In this document: positions 7,778 to 16,610 of the stretch, one piece after another
How positions within the stretch are numbered: position 1 is the stretch's first letter
Layout: every line of letters starts with the position of its first letter
Assembly (NCBI RefSeq): GCF_900113115.1
Contig: NZ_FOOF01000014.1
Span: forward strand, 1 to 64,000
DNA from: Duganella sp. CF458
GTDB taxonomy: Bacteria; Pseudomonadota; Gammaproteobacteria; Burkholderiales; Burkholderiaceae_D
DNA: 64,000 nucleotides
Direction of reading: 5' to 3'
Program-made: the position numbers and the translations under genes
Notes under the pieces: generated by a model
Told to the model about the DNA's origin: nothing
Database searches by the model: none
Seen by the model: only the letters and a program-made list of their open reading frames with translations

Positions 7778-9001
7778 CTATTCGTACCTTAAAGCTTCAA
7801 TCGGGTCGAGCTTGGCGGCTTTGGCGGCGGGCAGCACGCCGAAGATCACGCCGACTCCGGCGGAAAACATCACCGACAGCGCCACTGCCCACCACGGCAC
7901 GTACGCGCCTGGGAAGTCGGGAATGATGCTGGCAATCGCGTGGCCCAGTCCATACCCCAGCAGCACGCCTAGCGCGCCGCCCAGCATCGACAAGGTCACC
8001 GCTTCGATCAGGAACTGCATCAGGATGTCGCGGCTGCGCGCGCCGATCGCCTTGCAGATGCCGATCTCGCGCGTGCGCTCGCTGACCGAGACCAGCATGA
8101 TGTTCATGATCCCGATTCCGCCCACCAGCAATGCAATGCCCACCACCCCGCCCATCACCAGCGTGACGGTGGTGGTCACCGTCTCGAAGCTCTTGAGGAA
8201 CTGGTCGGAAGACTCGATCTCGAAATCATCCTTCTGGTCCGCATGCAGGCGGTGCGACTGCCGCATCACCGTGGCAATACGGGACTTGATTTCTTCGGCG
8301 CGGCCGATGTCGCTGATCGACACCGTGATCGACATGCTCGGCTTGCGCGTATTGCCGATCAGGCTTTGGCCGGTGCGGAACGGCACCAGCACCTGGTCGT
8401 CCTGCGACATGCCGAGGATCTCGCCCTTCTTCTCCAGCACCCCGACGATCTTGAACCATTCGTCGGAAAACTGGATGAATTCACCCAGGGGATTTTCCGG
8501 CAGGTGCAGCAGTTCGATCATTTTTTCGCCGATCACGCACACGCGCCGGGCGCCCGCATTATCGGACTCGCTGATGAAGCGCCCCAAGCGCGGGTAGCTG
8601 CCATTCACTTCCATGAATGCCGCGCTCACCGCCAACTGCTGGCGGCTCGATGCGGTCTGGTTGCCGTAGCGGATTTCACCGCCCGGGAACATGAACGCCG
8701 GGCTCAGTTCGCGAATGCCGTCCACGTGCCCGCGCAACTGCTCCACGTCTTCAAACTGCAGGTAATTGACCTTGCCGCGCATGACGTCCTTGAAGTCGTT
8801 CTTGGCGTGCACCGTCAATGCATTGCCGCCCAGGCCTTCAAACTGGCGCGTGATCGATTGCGACAAGCCCTGGATCAGGGAGATAACCGTGATCACCGAC
8901 GCCACGCCGATGATGATGCCCAGCGAGGTCAGGAAACTGCGCATGCGGTGCGCGCGGATCGCCGCCATGGCCGAACGCAGCGCTTCGATAAAGATGTACA
9001 T
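7778..9001 (-). CDS. ABC transporter permease, MacB type
   Basis: A 407-residue inner-membrane permease of the MacB/FtsX family. One N-terminal transmembrane helix (SFLTSLGIIIGVASVITVISL) is followed by a large periplasmic domain of about 240 residues. Three C-terminal helices follow, including MGGVVGIALLVGGIGIMNIML. The segment VSERTREIGICKAIGA is the family's coupling motif. Here the ATPase is a separate gene, whereas MacB proper is a fusion. The start at 9001 (MYIFIEAL) is chosen because the longer frame only adds the end of the ATPase gene in another frame. It is the last gene of the adaptor-ATPase-permease operon. Confidence 0.9.
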   Translation of the reverse strand: MYIFIEALRSAMAAIRAHRMRSFLTSLGIIIGVASVITVISLIQGLSQSITRQFEGLGGNALTVHAKNDFKDVMRGKVNYLQFEDVEQLRGHVDGIRELSPAFMFPGGEIRYGNQTASSRQQLAVSAAFMEVNGSYPRLGRFISESDNAGARRVCVIGEKMIELLHLPENPLGEFIQFSDEWFKIVGVLEKKGEILGMSQDDQVLVPFRTGQSLIGNTRKPSMSITVSISDIGRAEEIKSRIATVMRQSHRLHADQKDDFEIESSDQFLKSFETVTTTVTLVMGGVVGIALLVGGIGIMNIMLVSVSERTREIGICKAIGARSRDILMQFLIEAVTLSMLGGALGVLLGYGLGHAIASIIPDFPGAYVPWWAVALSVMFSAGVGVIFGVLPAAKAAKLDPIEALRYE

Positions 9002-9015
9002 CGCCTGCCCTCCCC

Positions 9016-9695
<680 letters not shown>

Positions 9696-9699
<4 letters not shown>

Positions 9700-10913
9700 G
9701 GTTTGCTTCCGTCCGCAACCTTGAGCGGCTTGGCCTCCAGCGCCTTCGCCTTGACTGCCGTGCCTTCGCGCAGGTCGCGCAAGGTGCGCGCCGGCCCCAC
9801 GGCAACCGTTTCGCCAAGCGCCAGGCCCTTGGTGATTTCCTGGTTGCTGTCGTCCGACAGGCCCAGCTCCACCGTGCGCTTCTTCGCCACGCCATCGACA
9901 ATCGCGTAGACATAATTGCTGCGCCTGCCCTTGCCTTCCGACGCCTCCGTCAACTGCACCGCCTGCAGCGGGACCACCGGACGCGGCGCGCCGTCGCCCG
10001 TCACGATCTCGGCGCGGCAGGTCATGCCGGAGCGCAGCGCCAACTGGTGGGCTGCCAGCTTGACCTTCACCACGTAGCTGCGGCCCTGGTTGGCCGCCTG
10101 TCCCAAAGCCTGGGCCCTCGGCGCCAGCGAGACCGATTCCACGCTGCCCGTCAGCGGCCGGTCGGCATAGGCCGAGGGGAAGATCCGCGTCTTCAGCCCC
10201 GGCGCCACATTGGCGATATCGCCCTCGTCGACGTTGACTTCCGCGATCATCGACCCGACATCGGCAATCGTCATCAGGCTGGAACCGGCAATGCCGGTGG
10301 CACTGGCCACGGCCGTTTCGCCGGCCTTGATCGACACACTGGTGGCAGTGCCCGAGATCGGCGAGCGCACCTCGGTCTTGGCCAGCCGCTCCTGTGCCAG
10401 CGCCAGCATGGCCATGGCCTGCTGGCGGCTCTCGCGCGCACTGCGCAGCGCCACTACCGCCAGGTCCACCGCCAGCTTCGCATCGTCCAGGCGCGACACG
10501 TCGATGAACTTGGCTGCGGCCAGCTGGCGCGAGCGCTCCAGCTTGCGCTGCTGGTTTTCCAGGTCGATCTGCGCGCGGTCAACACTGACGGCCGCGTTAC
10601 GCACCGCAGCTTCCTGCTGCGCCACGTCGGCCTTGTAGGTACTCGGATCGAGGCGCAGCACAACCTGCCCTTGTTCGATCCGGTCGCCTTCCTTCACCAG
10701 CACCTCCGACACCTTGCCGATCACCTCGGGCGACAGCTGGACCTCCTGGCGGAACACCAGGCTGCCGGAAGCCAGCACCGCCGGATAGATCGCCTTGTTC
10801 TCGACCTTGGCCAGCTCGGCTTCGACCTTCGGCGGCGCACTGCCGAACTTGATGGCGACCGGAATGCCGATCATGGCCATGATCACGGCCAATGCAATCA
10901 GTTTGCGCTTCAT
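9696..10913 (-). CDS. Efflux periplasmic adaptor (MacA-like membrane fusion protein)
   Basis: A 405-residue membrane-anchored adaptor linking the inner-membrane ABC exporter to an outer-membrane channel. An N-terminal helix (LIALAVIMAMIGIPVAI) precedes a lipoyl/barrel-sandwich domain (SGSLVFRQEVQLSPEVIGKV). A coiled-coil hairpin spans about residues 95-170, and beta-barrel and membrane-proximal domains follow. It sits directly upstream of the ATPase and permease genes, as in macAB operons. No outer-membrane TolC-like gene is nearby, so a channel encoded elsewhere is probably shared. Confidence 0.9.
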
Positions 10914-10920
10914 GGCCGCC

Positions 10921-11601
10921 TCAATTCTTGAACAGGATCCAGGCGGCCCAGCAGCCGTAAATCAGCACATACGGCAGCGCCGCGATGATGGCGCAGGTGG
11001 TGCCGCTCTTGCCGGTCCAGGTGCGCAGGCCGATCGTGGTCAGCACGATGACCCAGATATCGGTCAGCTTGAGCGCGCTGGCAATGCCGAACCATGGCGT
11101 ATGCGGCGCGGCATGCACCAGCAGGAAGTTCAGCGACAGCATGTCGGCGTTTTCAAATGCCAGCTGGCCCTTGCTGGTGGCGATCTGCAGCGCCATCAGG
11201 GGCACGCTGATCAGGCTCGGCAGCGAGGCCCAGGCCACCAGGGCGAAGCCGGACTTGAAACCGAGCTCCATGCTGGCCAACTTCCCCGCCAGCCAATAGT
11301 AGAAGCCATACAGGCTGAAGATCACCAGTGTGCCAAGCACGACGCCGGCAATGCCGAAGCCCATCATCACGCCGCGCGTCATGGACTGGCCGGCGGCCTC
11401 GCGCTGTTCGGCGGACAGGTCCGGCGGCAGGGTGGCCGCCTTCATCCATTCCCAATCGACGGTCTGGAAATACCAGACCACCATGCTGATGCCGGCCACG
11501 TACAGCAACAGCAGCGGCAGCCAGGCCCGCGGCCGTTCCTTCAGCGCTGCGAACGCGGCCGAGGGTTCATAGAAGACTTGCGTCAGTTGAGCGAATGCCA
11601 T
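10921..11601 (-). CDS. YIP1 family membrane protein
   Basis: A 226-residue integral membrane protein with about five hydrophobic helices (for example WLPLLLLYVAGISMVVWYF and GVVLGTLVIFSLYGFYYWLA). It matches the Yip1-type domain architecture, with an N-terminal FYEPSAAFAAL motif before the first helix. Its biochemical role in bacteria is not established. Seven bases separate it from the MacA-like adaptor, so it probably leads the export operon and may assist assembly or membrane placement of the transporter; that is inference from context. Confidence 0.8.
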   Translation of the reverse strand: MAFAQLTQVFYEPSAAFAALKERPRAWLPLLLLYVAGISMVVWYFQTVDWEWMKAATLPPDLSAEQREAAGQSMTRGVMMGFGIAGVVLGTLVIFSLYGFYYWLAGKLASMELGFKSGFALVAWASLPSLISVPLMALQIATSKGQLAFENADMLSLNFLLVHAAPHTPWFGIASALKLTDIWVIVLTTIGLRTWTGKSGTTCAIIAALPYVLIYGCWAAWILFKN

Positions 11602-11635
11602 GCGCGCACCTTGCCATAAAAATAATTAAAAATTA

Positions 11636-11641
11636 ATTATA
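11636..11641 (-). promoter_or_regulatory. Possible -10 box for the YIP1-macAB-like operon
   Basis: A perfect TATAAT on the minus strand lies in a very A/T-rich stretch (11613-11642), 34 bases upstream of the YIP1 start. This contrasts with the GC-rich surroundings. No convincing -35 box was found at 16-18 bases. Confidence 0.35.
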
Positions 11642-11697
11642 ACAACCTGGCAATGTTGCGCGAAAATACTTTGGCGCGATTCAAGGCGCGACGTGAG

Positions 11698-12261
11698 TCA
11701 AGGCGCCGGGGCGGGGTAGCTGACTTCGAGGATGTCCAGTTCTTCGGCGCCGTTCGGCGTGTGCAGCAGGACCGTGTCGCCTTCACGGGCTTTGGTGAGC
11801 GTGCGGGCTACCGGGCTGATCCAGCTCACCTTGCCCTTCAGCGGATCGAATTCGTCGATGCCAACGATGGTGATCGTCTGTTCTACCCCATCGTGCTTGG
11901 CATAGGTCACCGTGGCGCCGAAGAACACCTGGTCATTGCCATGGTGGATGCTGGGATCGACCACCTCGGCCAGGTCCATGCGCTTGGTCAAGAAACGAAT
12001 GCGGCGATCGATTTCGCGCAAGCGGCGCTTGCCATAAATGTAATCGCCGTTTTCCGAACGGTCGCCGTTCGATGCCGCCCAGTGCACCACCTTCACCACT
12101 TCCGGACGCTCGACGTCGATCAACTGCAGCAGCTCGTCCTTGATGCGCTGGTAGCCGGCCGGCGTAATGTAATTCTTGGACCCGGGAGGAATCGGCGGCG
12201 CGCCTGGCGGCAGGTCGTCGTCATCGTCCTGCTCGCTCTCTTTGACAAAAGCTTTGTTCAT
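11698..12261 (-). CDS. greB: Transcription elongation factor GreB
   Basis: Rescues backtracked RNA polymerase by stimulating cleavage of the transcript 3' end. The 187-residue protein has the N-terminal coiled coil (ITPAGYQRIKDELLQLIDVERPEVVKVV) with the acidic tip in NGDRSENGDYIYGKRRLREIDRRI, then the C-terminal FKBP-like domain (DEFDPLKGKVSWISPVART). The ENGDYIYGK form identifies GreB and not GreA. An extra acidic, Pro-rich head of about 28 residues precedes the core. It is divergent from the Arg-rich membrane protein gene at 12301. Confidence 0.94.
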   Translation of the reverse strand: MNKAFVKESEQDDDDDLPPGAPPIPPGSKNYITPAGYQRIKDELLQLIDVERPEVVKVVHWAASNGDRSENGDYIYGKRRLREIDRRIRFLTKRMDLAEVVDPSIHHGNDQVFFGATVTYAKHDGVEQTITIVGIDEFDPLKGKVSWISPVARTLTKAREGDTVLLHTPNGAEELDILEVSYPAPAP

Positions 12262-12300
12262 AACCGTTTTCTAATTGTTTGGTGCAATAATGGCAGCGAC

Positions 12301-12882
12301 ATGAAGCGATTGTACACACTCAGGCGGCGCCTGTTCGCCCCCCTCGTCTACGCGGCTGCCCTGTTCCTGATCTTCGAGGAATGGCTGTGGGATGTGGGAG
12401 CGCGCCTGATGGCGCAGCTGGCCGCGTTGCCGCCGCTGCGGGCGCTGGAGCGCATCATCTGCAGCCTGGGCCCGGCCGCCGCCATGGCCGTGTTCCTGCT
12501 GCCGGCGCTGCTGCTGTTTCCCGTCAAGCTGCTGGCCCTGTTCGCGCTGGCGCGCGGCCATGCGTTCATGGGCATCAGCGTTTTCCTGCTGGCCAAGCTG
12601 GCCGGCGCCGCTGCGGTCGCGCGGCTGTATGCCCTGACCCGCCCCGCCCTGCTGCGCCTGCGCTGGTTCGCCTGGCTGCACGGCCGCTTCATGGCAGTCA
12701 AAGAACGCTGGATCGCGCGCCTGAAAGCCACTGCCGCCTGGCGCGAATGCCGTGCCTTGGTCGACCAGCTGCGCGCGCGCCTGCGCCGCTGGCGCGCCGG
12801 CTGGCGCCGCGGCCGTTTCGCGGCGCGCCCGATGCGCGTGCTGCGCCGCTTCAGCGCGTTCTGGCGCATGCGCCGCCGCTGA
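12301..12882 (+). CDS. Unrecognised membrane protein with Arg-rich C-terminal tail
   Basis: A 193-residue protein that I cannot assign to a family. About residues 1-115 hold three hydrophobic segments (FAPLVYAAALFLIFEEWLW; AAAMAVFLLPALLLFPVKLL; HAFMGISVFLLAKLAGAAAV). The last ~70 residues are strikingly rich in Arg and Trp and end FWRMRRR. The start at 12301 (MKRLYTLRRR) is the natural one; the open frame upstream to 11653 is antisense to greB. It ends 15 bases before the histidine kinase gene and could be co-transcribed with it. The tail might contact lipids, nucleic acid or a partner; this is speculation. Confidence 0.65.
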   Translation: MKRLYTLRRRLFAPLVYAAALFLIFEEWLWDVGARLMAQLAALPPLRALERIICSLGPAAAMAVFLLPALLLFPVKLLALFALARGHAFMGISVFLLAKLAGAAAVARLYALTRPALLRLRWFAWLHGRFMAVKERWIARLKATAAWRECRALVDQLRARLRRWRAGWRRGRFAARPMRVLRRFSAFWRMRRR

Positions 12883-12897
12883 CCCTGCAACCACCTT

Positions 12898-13989
12898 ATG
12901 CGCCCTGCCTTGCCGACCGCCCTGCACCATATCGCCGCCAACGCTCCCGGATTGGTCTACCAGTTTCGCCGCCATGCCGACGGCAGCGTGTCCTTTCCCT
13001 ATGTGAGCGACGGCTGCCTGGCCCTGCTGGGCATTAACGCCGCCGAACTGCAGGCCGAGCCGGAACGCTTCCTGTCGCTGGTGCTGCCGGAAGACCGCCC
13101 GGCCTACCTGGAATCGATGCAGTCGTCCGCCACCTCGCTGTGGAGCTGGAACTGGGAAGGCCGCATCTGGGTCGAGGCCTGGAAAGACGTCAAGTGGATC
13201 AACCTGCGCAGCACCCCGCATGCCTTGCCCGACGGCGGCGTGCAGTGGGAAGGCATGATGTCCAACATCACCGAGAGCAAGCAGGAGCAGCTCGAAGTGC
13301 GTGCCAGCCGCGCCCGCCTGGCCGAATTGACCGCCCACATCGAACGGGTCAAGGAGCAGGAGCGCGAGCGCATCGCGCGCGAAATCCACGACGACCTGGG
13401 CGGCAACCTGACCGCCATCAAGATGGCCCTGGCCATGCTCACCGCGCGCCTGCCGCAAGGCGATGAAACCCTGCAGCAAAAGGCCGCCTACGTCGACGCC
13501 CTGGTCGACCGCACCATCGATGCGGTGCACCGCCTGACCTTGGACCTGCGCCCTTCCGTGCTCGACTTCGGCCTGCTGCCCGCGCTCGAATGGCAGGTCA
13601 AGGAATTCGAAGCCCAGGCCGGCATTGCCTGCCGCCTGCAAGCCAGCATGCAAGAGCTCGAGCTCGATCCCGAACCGGCCGCCGCGCTGTTCCGCATTGC
13701 GCAGGAAGCGTTGACCAATATCGCCAAGCACGCGCAAGCGAGCGCGGTCAGCGTCAAGCTGACGCGCAGCCGTGGTGTGCTGACCCTGAAGATTGTCGAC
13801 AACGGCCGCGGCATCCATCCGGCCGACCGCGCCAAGCCCGACTCCTTCGGCCTGCGCGGCATGGCCGAGCGCGCGCGGGCGCTGGGCGGCACGCTGAACG
13901 TTGGCCATGCGGCCGGCGGCGGCACCGAAGTGGCGCTCAAAATCCGCCTCCCGGCCAGCGCGCCAGACGTTACAATTGGCCATGAGTGA
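12898..13989 (+). CDS. PAS-domain sensor histidine kinase, NarX/DegS type
   Basis: A 363-residue soluble kinase without a membrane segment. The N-terminal PAS domain spans about residues 10-125 (YQFRRHADGSVSFPYVSDGC, then a PAS C-terminal VQWEGMMSNITESKQE motif). A coiled linker leads to a HisKA_3 dimerisation domain with the phospho-acceptor H164 in ERIAREIHDDLGG. The ATPase domain has the N-box region EALTNIAKHAQAS, then DNGRGI and GLRGMAERARALGG. The gene overlaps the response regulator by eight bases, so it clearly signals to it. The stimulus is unknown; a cytoplasmic PAS suggests an intracellular redox or small-ligand signal. Confidence 0.9.
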   Translation: MRPALPTALHHIAANAPGLVYQFRRHADGSVSFPYVSDGCLALLGINAAELQAEPERFLSLVLPEDRPAYLESMQSSATSLWSWNWEGRIWVEAWKDVKWINLRSTPHALPDGGVQWEGMMSNITESKQEQLEVRASRARLAELTAHIERVKEQERERIAREIHDDLGGNLTAIKMALAMLTARLPQGDETLQQKAAYVDALVDRTIDAVHRLTLDLRPSVLDFGLLPALEWQVKEFEAQAGIACRLQASMQELELDPEPAAALFRIAQEALTNIAKHAQASAVSVKLTRSRGVLTLKIVDNGRGIHPADRAKPDSFGLRGMAERARALGGTLNVGHAAGGGTEVALKIRLPASAPDVTIGHE

Positions 13990-14629
13990 AAAAGCCGTCA
14001 TCAAAGTTTTTATTGCCGACGACCATGCCATCGTGCGCGAAGGCTTGAAGCAGATTCTGGCCGAAACCAAGGACATCGTGGTGGCCGGCGAAGCGGAGAA
14101 TGGCCTCGATGCCATCAAGCTGTTCCGCAAGTCCGGCTGCCATGTTTTACTACTCGATATTTCCTTGCCAGATCGCAACGGCATCGAAGTGCTGAAGCAG
14201 GTCAAGAAGGACAAACCCGAACTGTCGGTGCTGATGTTGTCCATGCATCGCGAAGACCAGTACGCCATCCGCTCGCTCAAGGCCGGCGCCGCCGGCTACC
14301 TCACCAAACAAAGTGCACCGAAAGAGTTAGTAAATGCAATCCGCCAGTGCGCAGCGGGGTTAAAATATGTTAGCCCGGCATTGGCCCAGGAATTAGCCAA
14401 CCATGTCGGCGAGGACCATCAGGTGGCGCCGCACGAAACCTTGTCCGACCGCGAGTACCAGACCCTGACCATGATCGCCTCCGGCAAGACGGTAGGCACC
14501 ATTGCCAAGGAACTATCGCTCTCGGTCAAGACCGTCAGCGAGTACCGCGCCCGCCTGCTGGCCAAGATGAACCTGAAGAACAGCGCCGAGCTGACACACT
14601 ACGCCATCAAGAACCAGCTGATCGATTAG
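13982..14629 (+). CDS. LuxR/NarL-type response regulator
   Basis: A 215-residue two-domain regulator. The receiver domain has the acidic pair in FIADDHAIVREG, the phospho-acceptor D59 in LLLDISLPDRNG, and the conserved Lys in AGYLTKQ. The C-terminal LuxR-type helix-turn-helix is LSDREYQTLTMIASGKTVGTIAKELSLSVKTVSEYRARLLAKM. The start at 13982 lies inside the end of the kinase gene, so the pair is translationally coupled. Targets are unknown. The gene sits upstream of a diguanylate cyclase and the flagellin locus, but separation by about 110 bases gives no proof of a link. Confidence 0.93.
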   Translation: MSEKAVIKVFIADDHAIVREGLKQILAETKDIVVAGEAENGLDAIKLFRKSGCHVLLLDISLPDRNGIEVLKQVKKDKPELSVLMLSMHREDQYAIRSLKAGAAGYLTKQSAPKELVNAIRQCAAGLKYVSPALAQELANHVGEDHQVAPHETLSDREYQTLTMIASGKTVGTIAKELSLSVKTVSEYRARLLAKMNLKNSAELTHYAIKNQLID

Positions 14630-14742
14630 AAAATGATGCTAGGAAGTAAGCACATTTTCTCCCGTTTATCACCGAATCGGGCAGCTGGACAGTGGCTTAC
14701 TATGCTGGTAATCGGTAAACCTTCGTAAAGGCTGTACGTCAG

Positions 14743-16320
14743 ATGTCTAGCAAACCCACCAATCCAGCCGCGGCGGACACGAATCCGGCTGATATCGCGC
14801 GCGAGGCATTCCGCCGCCTCGCCGTGCGCCGGATTGCCCCGACGCCGGACGCGTATCGCGACATCTACAATGAAATCGCCGGCATCGTGCCGGCACCGCC
14901 GGCCCCGGTGGTGCAGGAAGGCCCGGCAGAAACCATGCTGGCCCAGTTCGCCGCGCGCCTGACCGACCAGCCGGGCGACCTGGCCGACTTCGGCCGCCGT
15001 TTCAACCGCGCCGTCAAGGCGCGCGACTGGGATACCTATGCCCGCACCCTGGCCGCGCTGGCCGAGCGCCCGCTGGTCAAGGTGGGCGCGGGCGGCCTGG
15101 TGCCCGAAGAGAATAATGAGCAGGCGCGCCTGTTGCGAGAACTGCTGAGCCGTACCCTGACCTTTGCCGTCGCTTCCCTGCTGTCCGACAGCCCCAACCT
15201 GGTGGCCGAAGCCGAGTCGCTGGGCGCCGCGACCAAGGAAGCCCACACCGAGGCTGCCCTGGCCGAGATCGGCACCCGCCTGAAGGAACTGTGTTACCAG
15301 ATCGAGATCCGCAGCGGCGACACCGCCGAGCAGCAGGAATTGCTGCTGCGCCTGTTCCGCCTGCTGCTGGAAAACGTCAGCGAACTGCTGGACGACGACT
15401 CCTGGCTGCGCGGCCAGATCGATGCCGTGCAAAACCTGATTGCCGGCCCGATCGACCAGCGCGCGCTGGAAGAAGCCACCCGCAGCCTGAAAGACGTCAT
15501 CTATAAACAGAGCCAGCTCAAGCACTCGATCACCGACGTCAAGGCCACCGTCAAGAACATGATGATGACCTTCATCGACCGCCTGGGCGCCGTGGCGATC
15601 TCGACCGGCGACTTCCACGAAAAGATCGGTGGCTATTCCGACAAGATCCGCGCCGCGCGCGATATCGGCGAGCTCAACCAGATCCTCGACGATGTATTGA
15701 AGGAAACCCGCCAGGTCCAGAGCGAAGCGCTGAAGGCGCGCGACAATATGATGGTGGCGCGGCAGGAAGTGCAGGATGCCGAGGCGCGCATCCACGCGCT
15801 GGAAGCCAAGCTGCAGCACTTGAGCGAACTGGTGCGCGAGGACCAGTTGACCGGCTCGCTCAACCGGCGCGGCCTGGACGATGTGTTCGAACGCGAGACC
15901 GCGCGCAGCGACCGGCGCGGCACCCCGCTCTGCATCGCGGTGCTGGACCTGGACGATTTCAAGAAGCTCAACGACACCATGGGCCACATCGCCGGCGACA
16001 ATGCGCTCAAGCATCTGGTCAAGGTTGTCAAAGAGACCCTGCGCTCGATGGACGTGATCGCCCGTTTCGGCGGCGAGGAATTCCTGATCCTGCTGCCGGA
16101 GACCACCATCGAGGCGGCCGAGGCCACCATGACGCGCCTGCAGCGCGAGCTGACCCGCCACTTCTTCATGCACGAAAACGAGAAGGTGCTGATCACCTTT
16201 TCCGCCGGGGTCGCGCTGCGCCGTCCGCACGAAGTCCAGGCCGACTTGGTCAAGCGCGCCGACGAGGCCATGTACAAGGCCAAGAAATCCGGCAAGAACC
16301 GGGTCGTCGTTGCCGGGTAG
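14743..16320 (+). CDS. GGDEF diguanylate cyclase
   Basis: Synthesises cyclic di-GMP from GTP. The 525-residue cytoplasmic protein has a long alpha-helical N-terminal sensory region (residues 1-345) of unknown ligand, with a coiled coil before the catalytic domain (QEVQDAEARIHALEAKLQ). The GGDEF domain runs from DQLTGSLNRRG and carries the active-site motif RFGGEEF near residue 441. An intact inhibitory RxxD (RSMD) lies five residues before it, so product feedback is expected. No membrane segment is seen. A strong terminator follows, isolating it from fliC. With YcgR encoded nearby, a motility-related pool of c-di-GMP is plausible but inferred. Confidence 0.9.
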   Translation: MSSKPTNPAAADTNPADIAREAFRRLAVRRIAPTPDAYRDIYNEIAGIVPAPPAPVVQEGPAETMLAQFAARLTDQPGDLADFGRRFNRAVKARDWDTYARTLAALAERPLVKVGAGGLVPEENNEQARLLRELLSRTLTFAVASLLSDSPNLVAEAESLGAATKEAHTEAALAEIGTRLKELCYQIEIRSGDTAEQQELLLRLFRLLLENVSELLDDDSWLRGQIDAVQNLIAGPIDQRALEEATRSLKDVIYKQSQLKHSITDVKATVKNMMMTFIDRLGAVAISTGDFHEKIGGYSDKIRAARDIGELNQILDDVLKETRQVQSEALKARDNMMVARQEVQDAEARIHALEAKLQHLSELVREDQLTGSLNRRGLDDVFERETARSDRRGTPLCIAVLDLDDFKKLNDTMGHIAGDNALKHLVKVVKETLRSMDVIARFGGEEFLILLPETTIEAAEATMTRLQRELTRHFFMHENEKVLITFSAGVALRRPHEVQADLVKRADEAMYKAKKSGKNRVVVAG

Positions 16321-16336
16321 GCAATGACACTCCAGC

Positions 16337-16370
16337 AAGCCCGCCCCTGCCGGCGGGCTTTTTTTATTTT
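16337..16370 (+). terminator. Rho-independent terminator after the diguanylate cyclase
   Basis: AAGCCCGCC (16337-16345) pairs perfectly with GGCGGGCTT (16352-16360) around the loop CCTGCC, followed by TTTTTATTTT. Confidence 0.92.
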
Positions 16371-16401
16371 CTTTGCCCGTGAAAAATATTTTTTTTCGGC
16401 C

Positions 16402-16428
16402 TAAAGTTCAGGGAAAGCCCGCCGTTTA
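16402..16428 (+). promoter_or_regulatory. Sigma-28 (FliA) promoter of fliC
   Basis: TAAAGTTC (16402-16409), an 11-base spacer, then GCCGTTTA (16421-16428). This closely matches the flagellar sigma-28 consensus TAAAGTTT-N11-GCCGATAA. It leaves an untranslated leader of about 175 bases before the flagellin start, a long leader that may carry post-transcriptional control. Confidence 0.85.
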
Positions 16429-16610
16429 AGCGGCACTCCGTAGGCAACTTGAGGGTAAGCACCGGGCGATTTAGCAGCGAAACCGCGCTAAAGGTTCCCA
16501 TGCGGCAACCGTTACCCATTACAACAGCGGCTTGATCGTTACAGAACAGCGTGGCGGGCCAAAGTGAATGAGCAAACTGCCCAATCAGTAGTACCGAATG
16601 GAGAAACACC

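Noticed and set aside
12271..14280. A 669-residue open frame on the minus strand
   Set aside because: It is antisense to the clearly real membrane protein, histidine kinase and response regulator genes. Long antisense frames are common at this GC content, and the product shows no domain.
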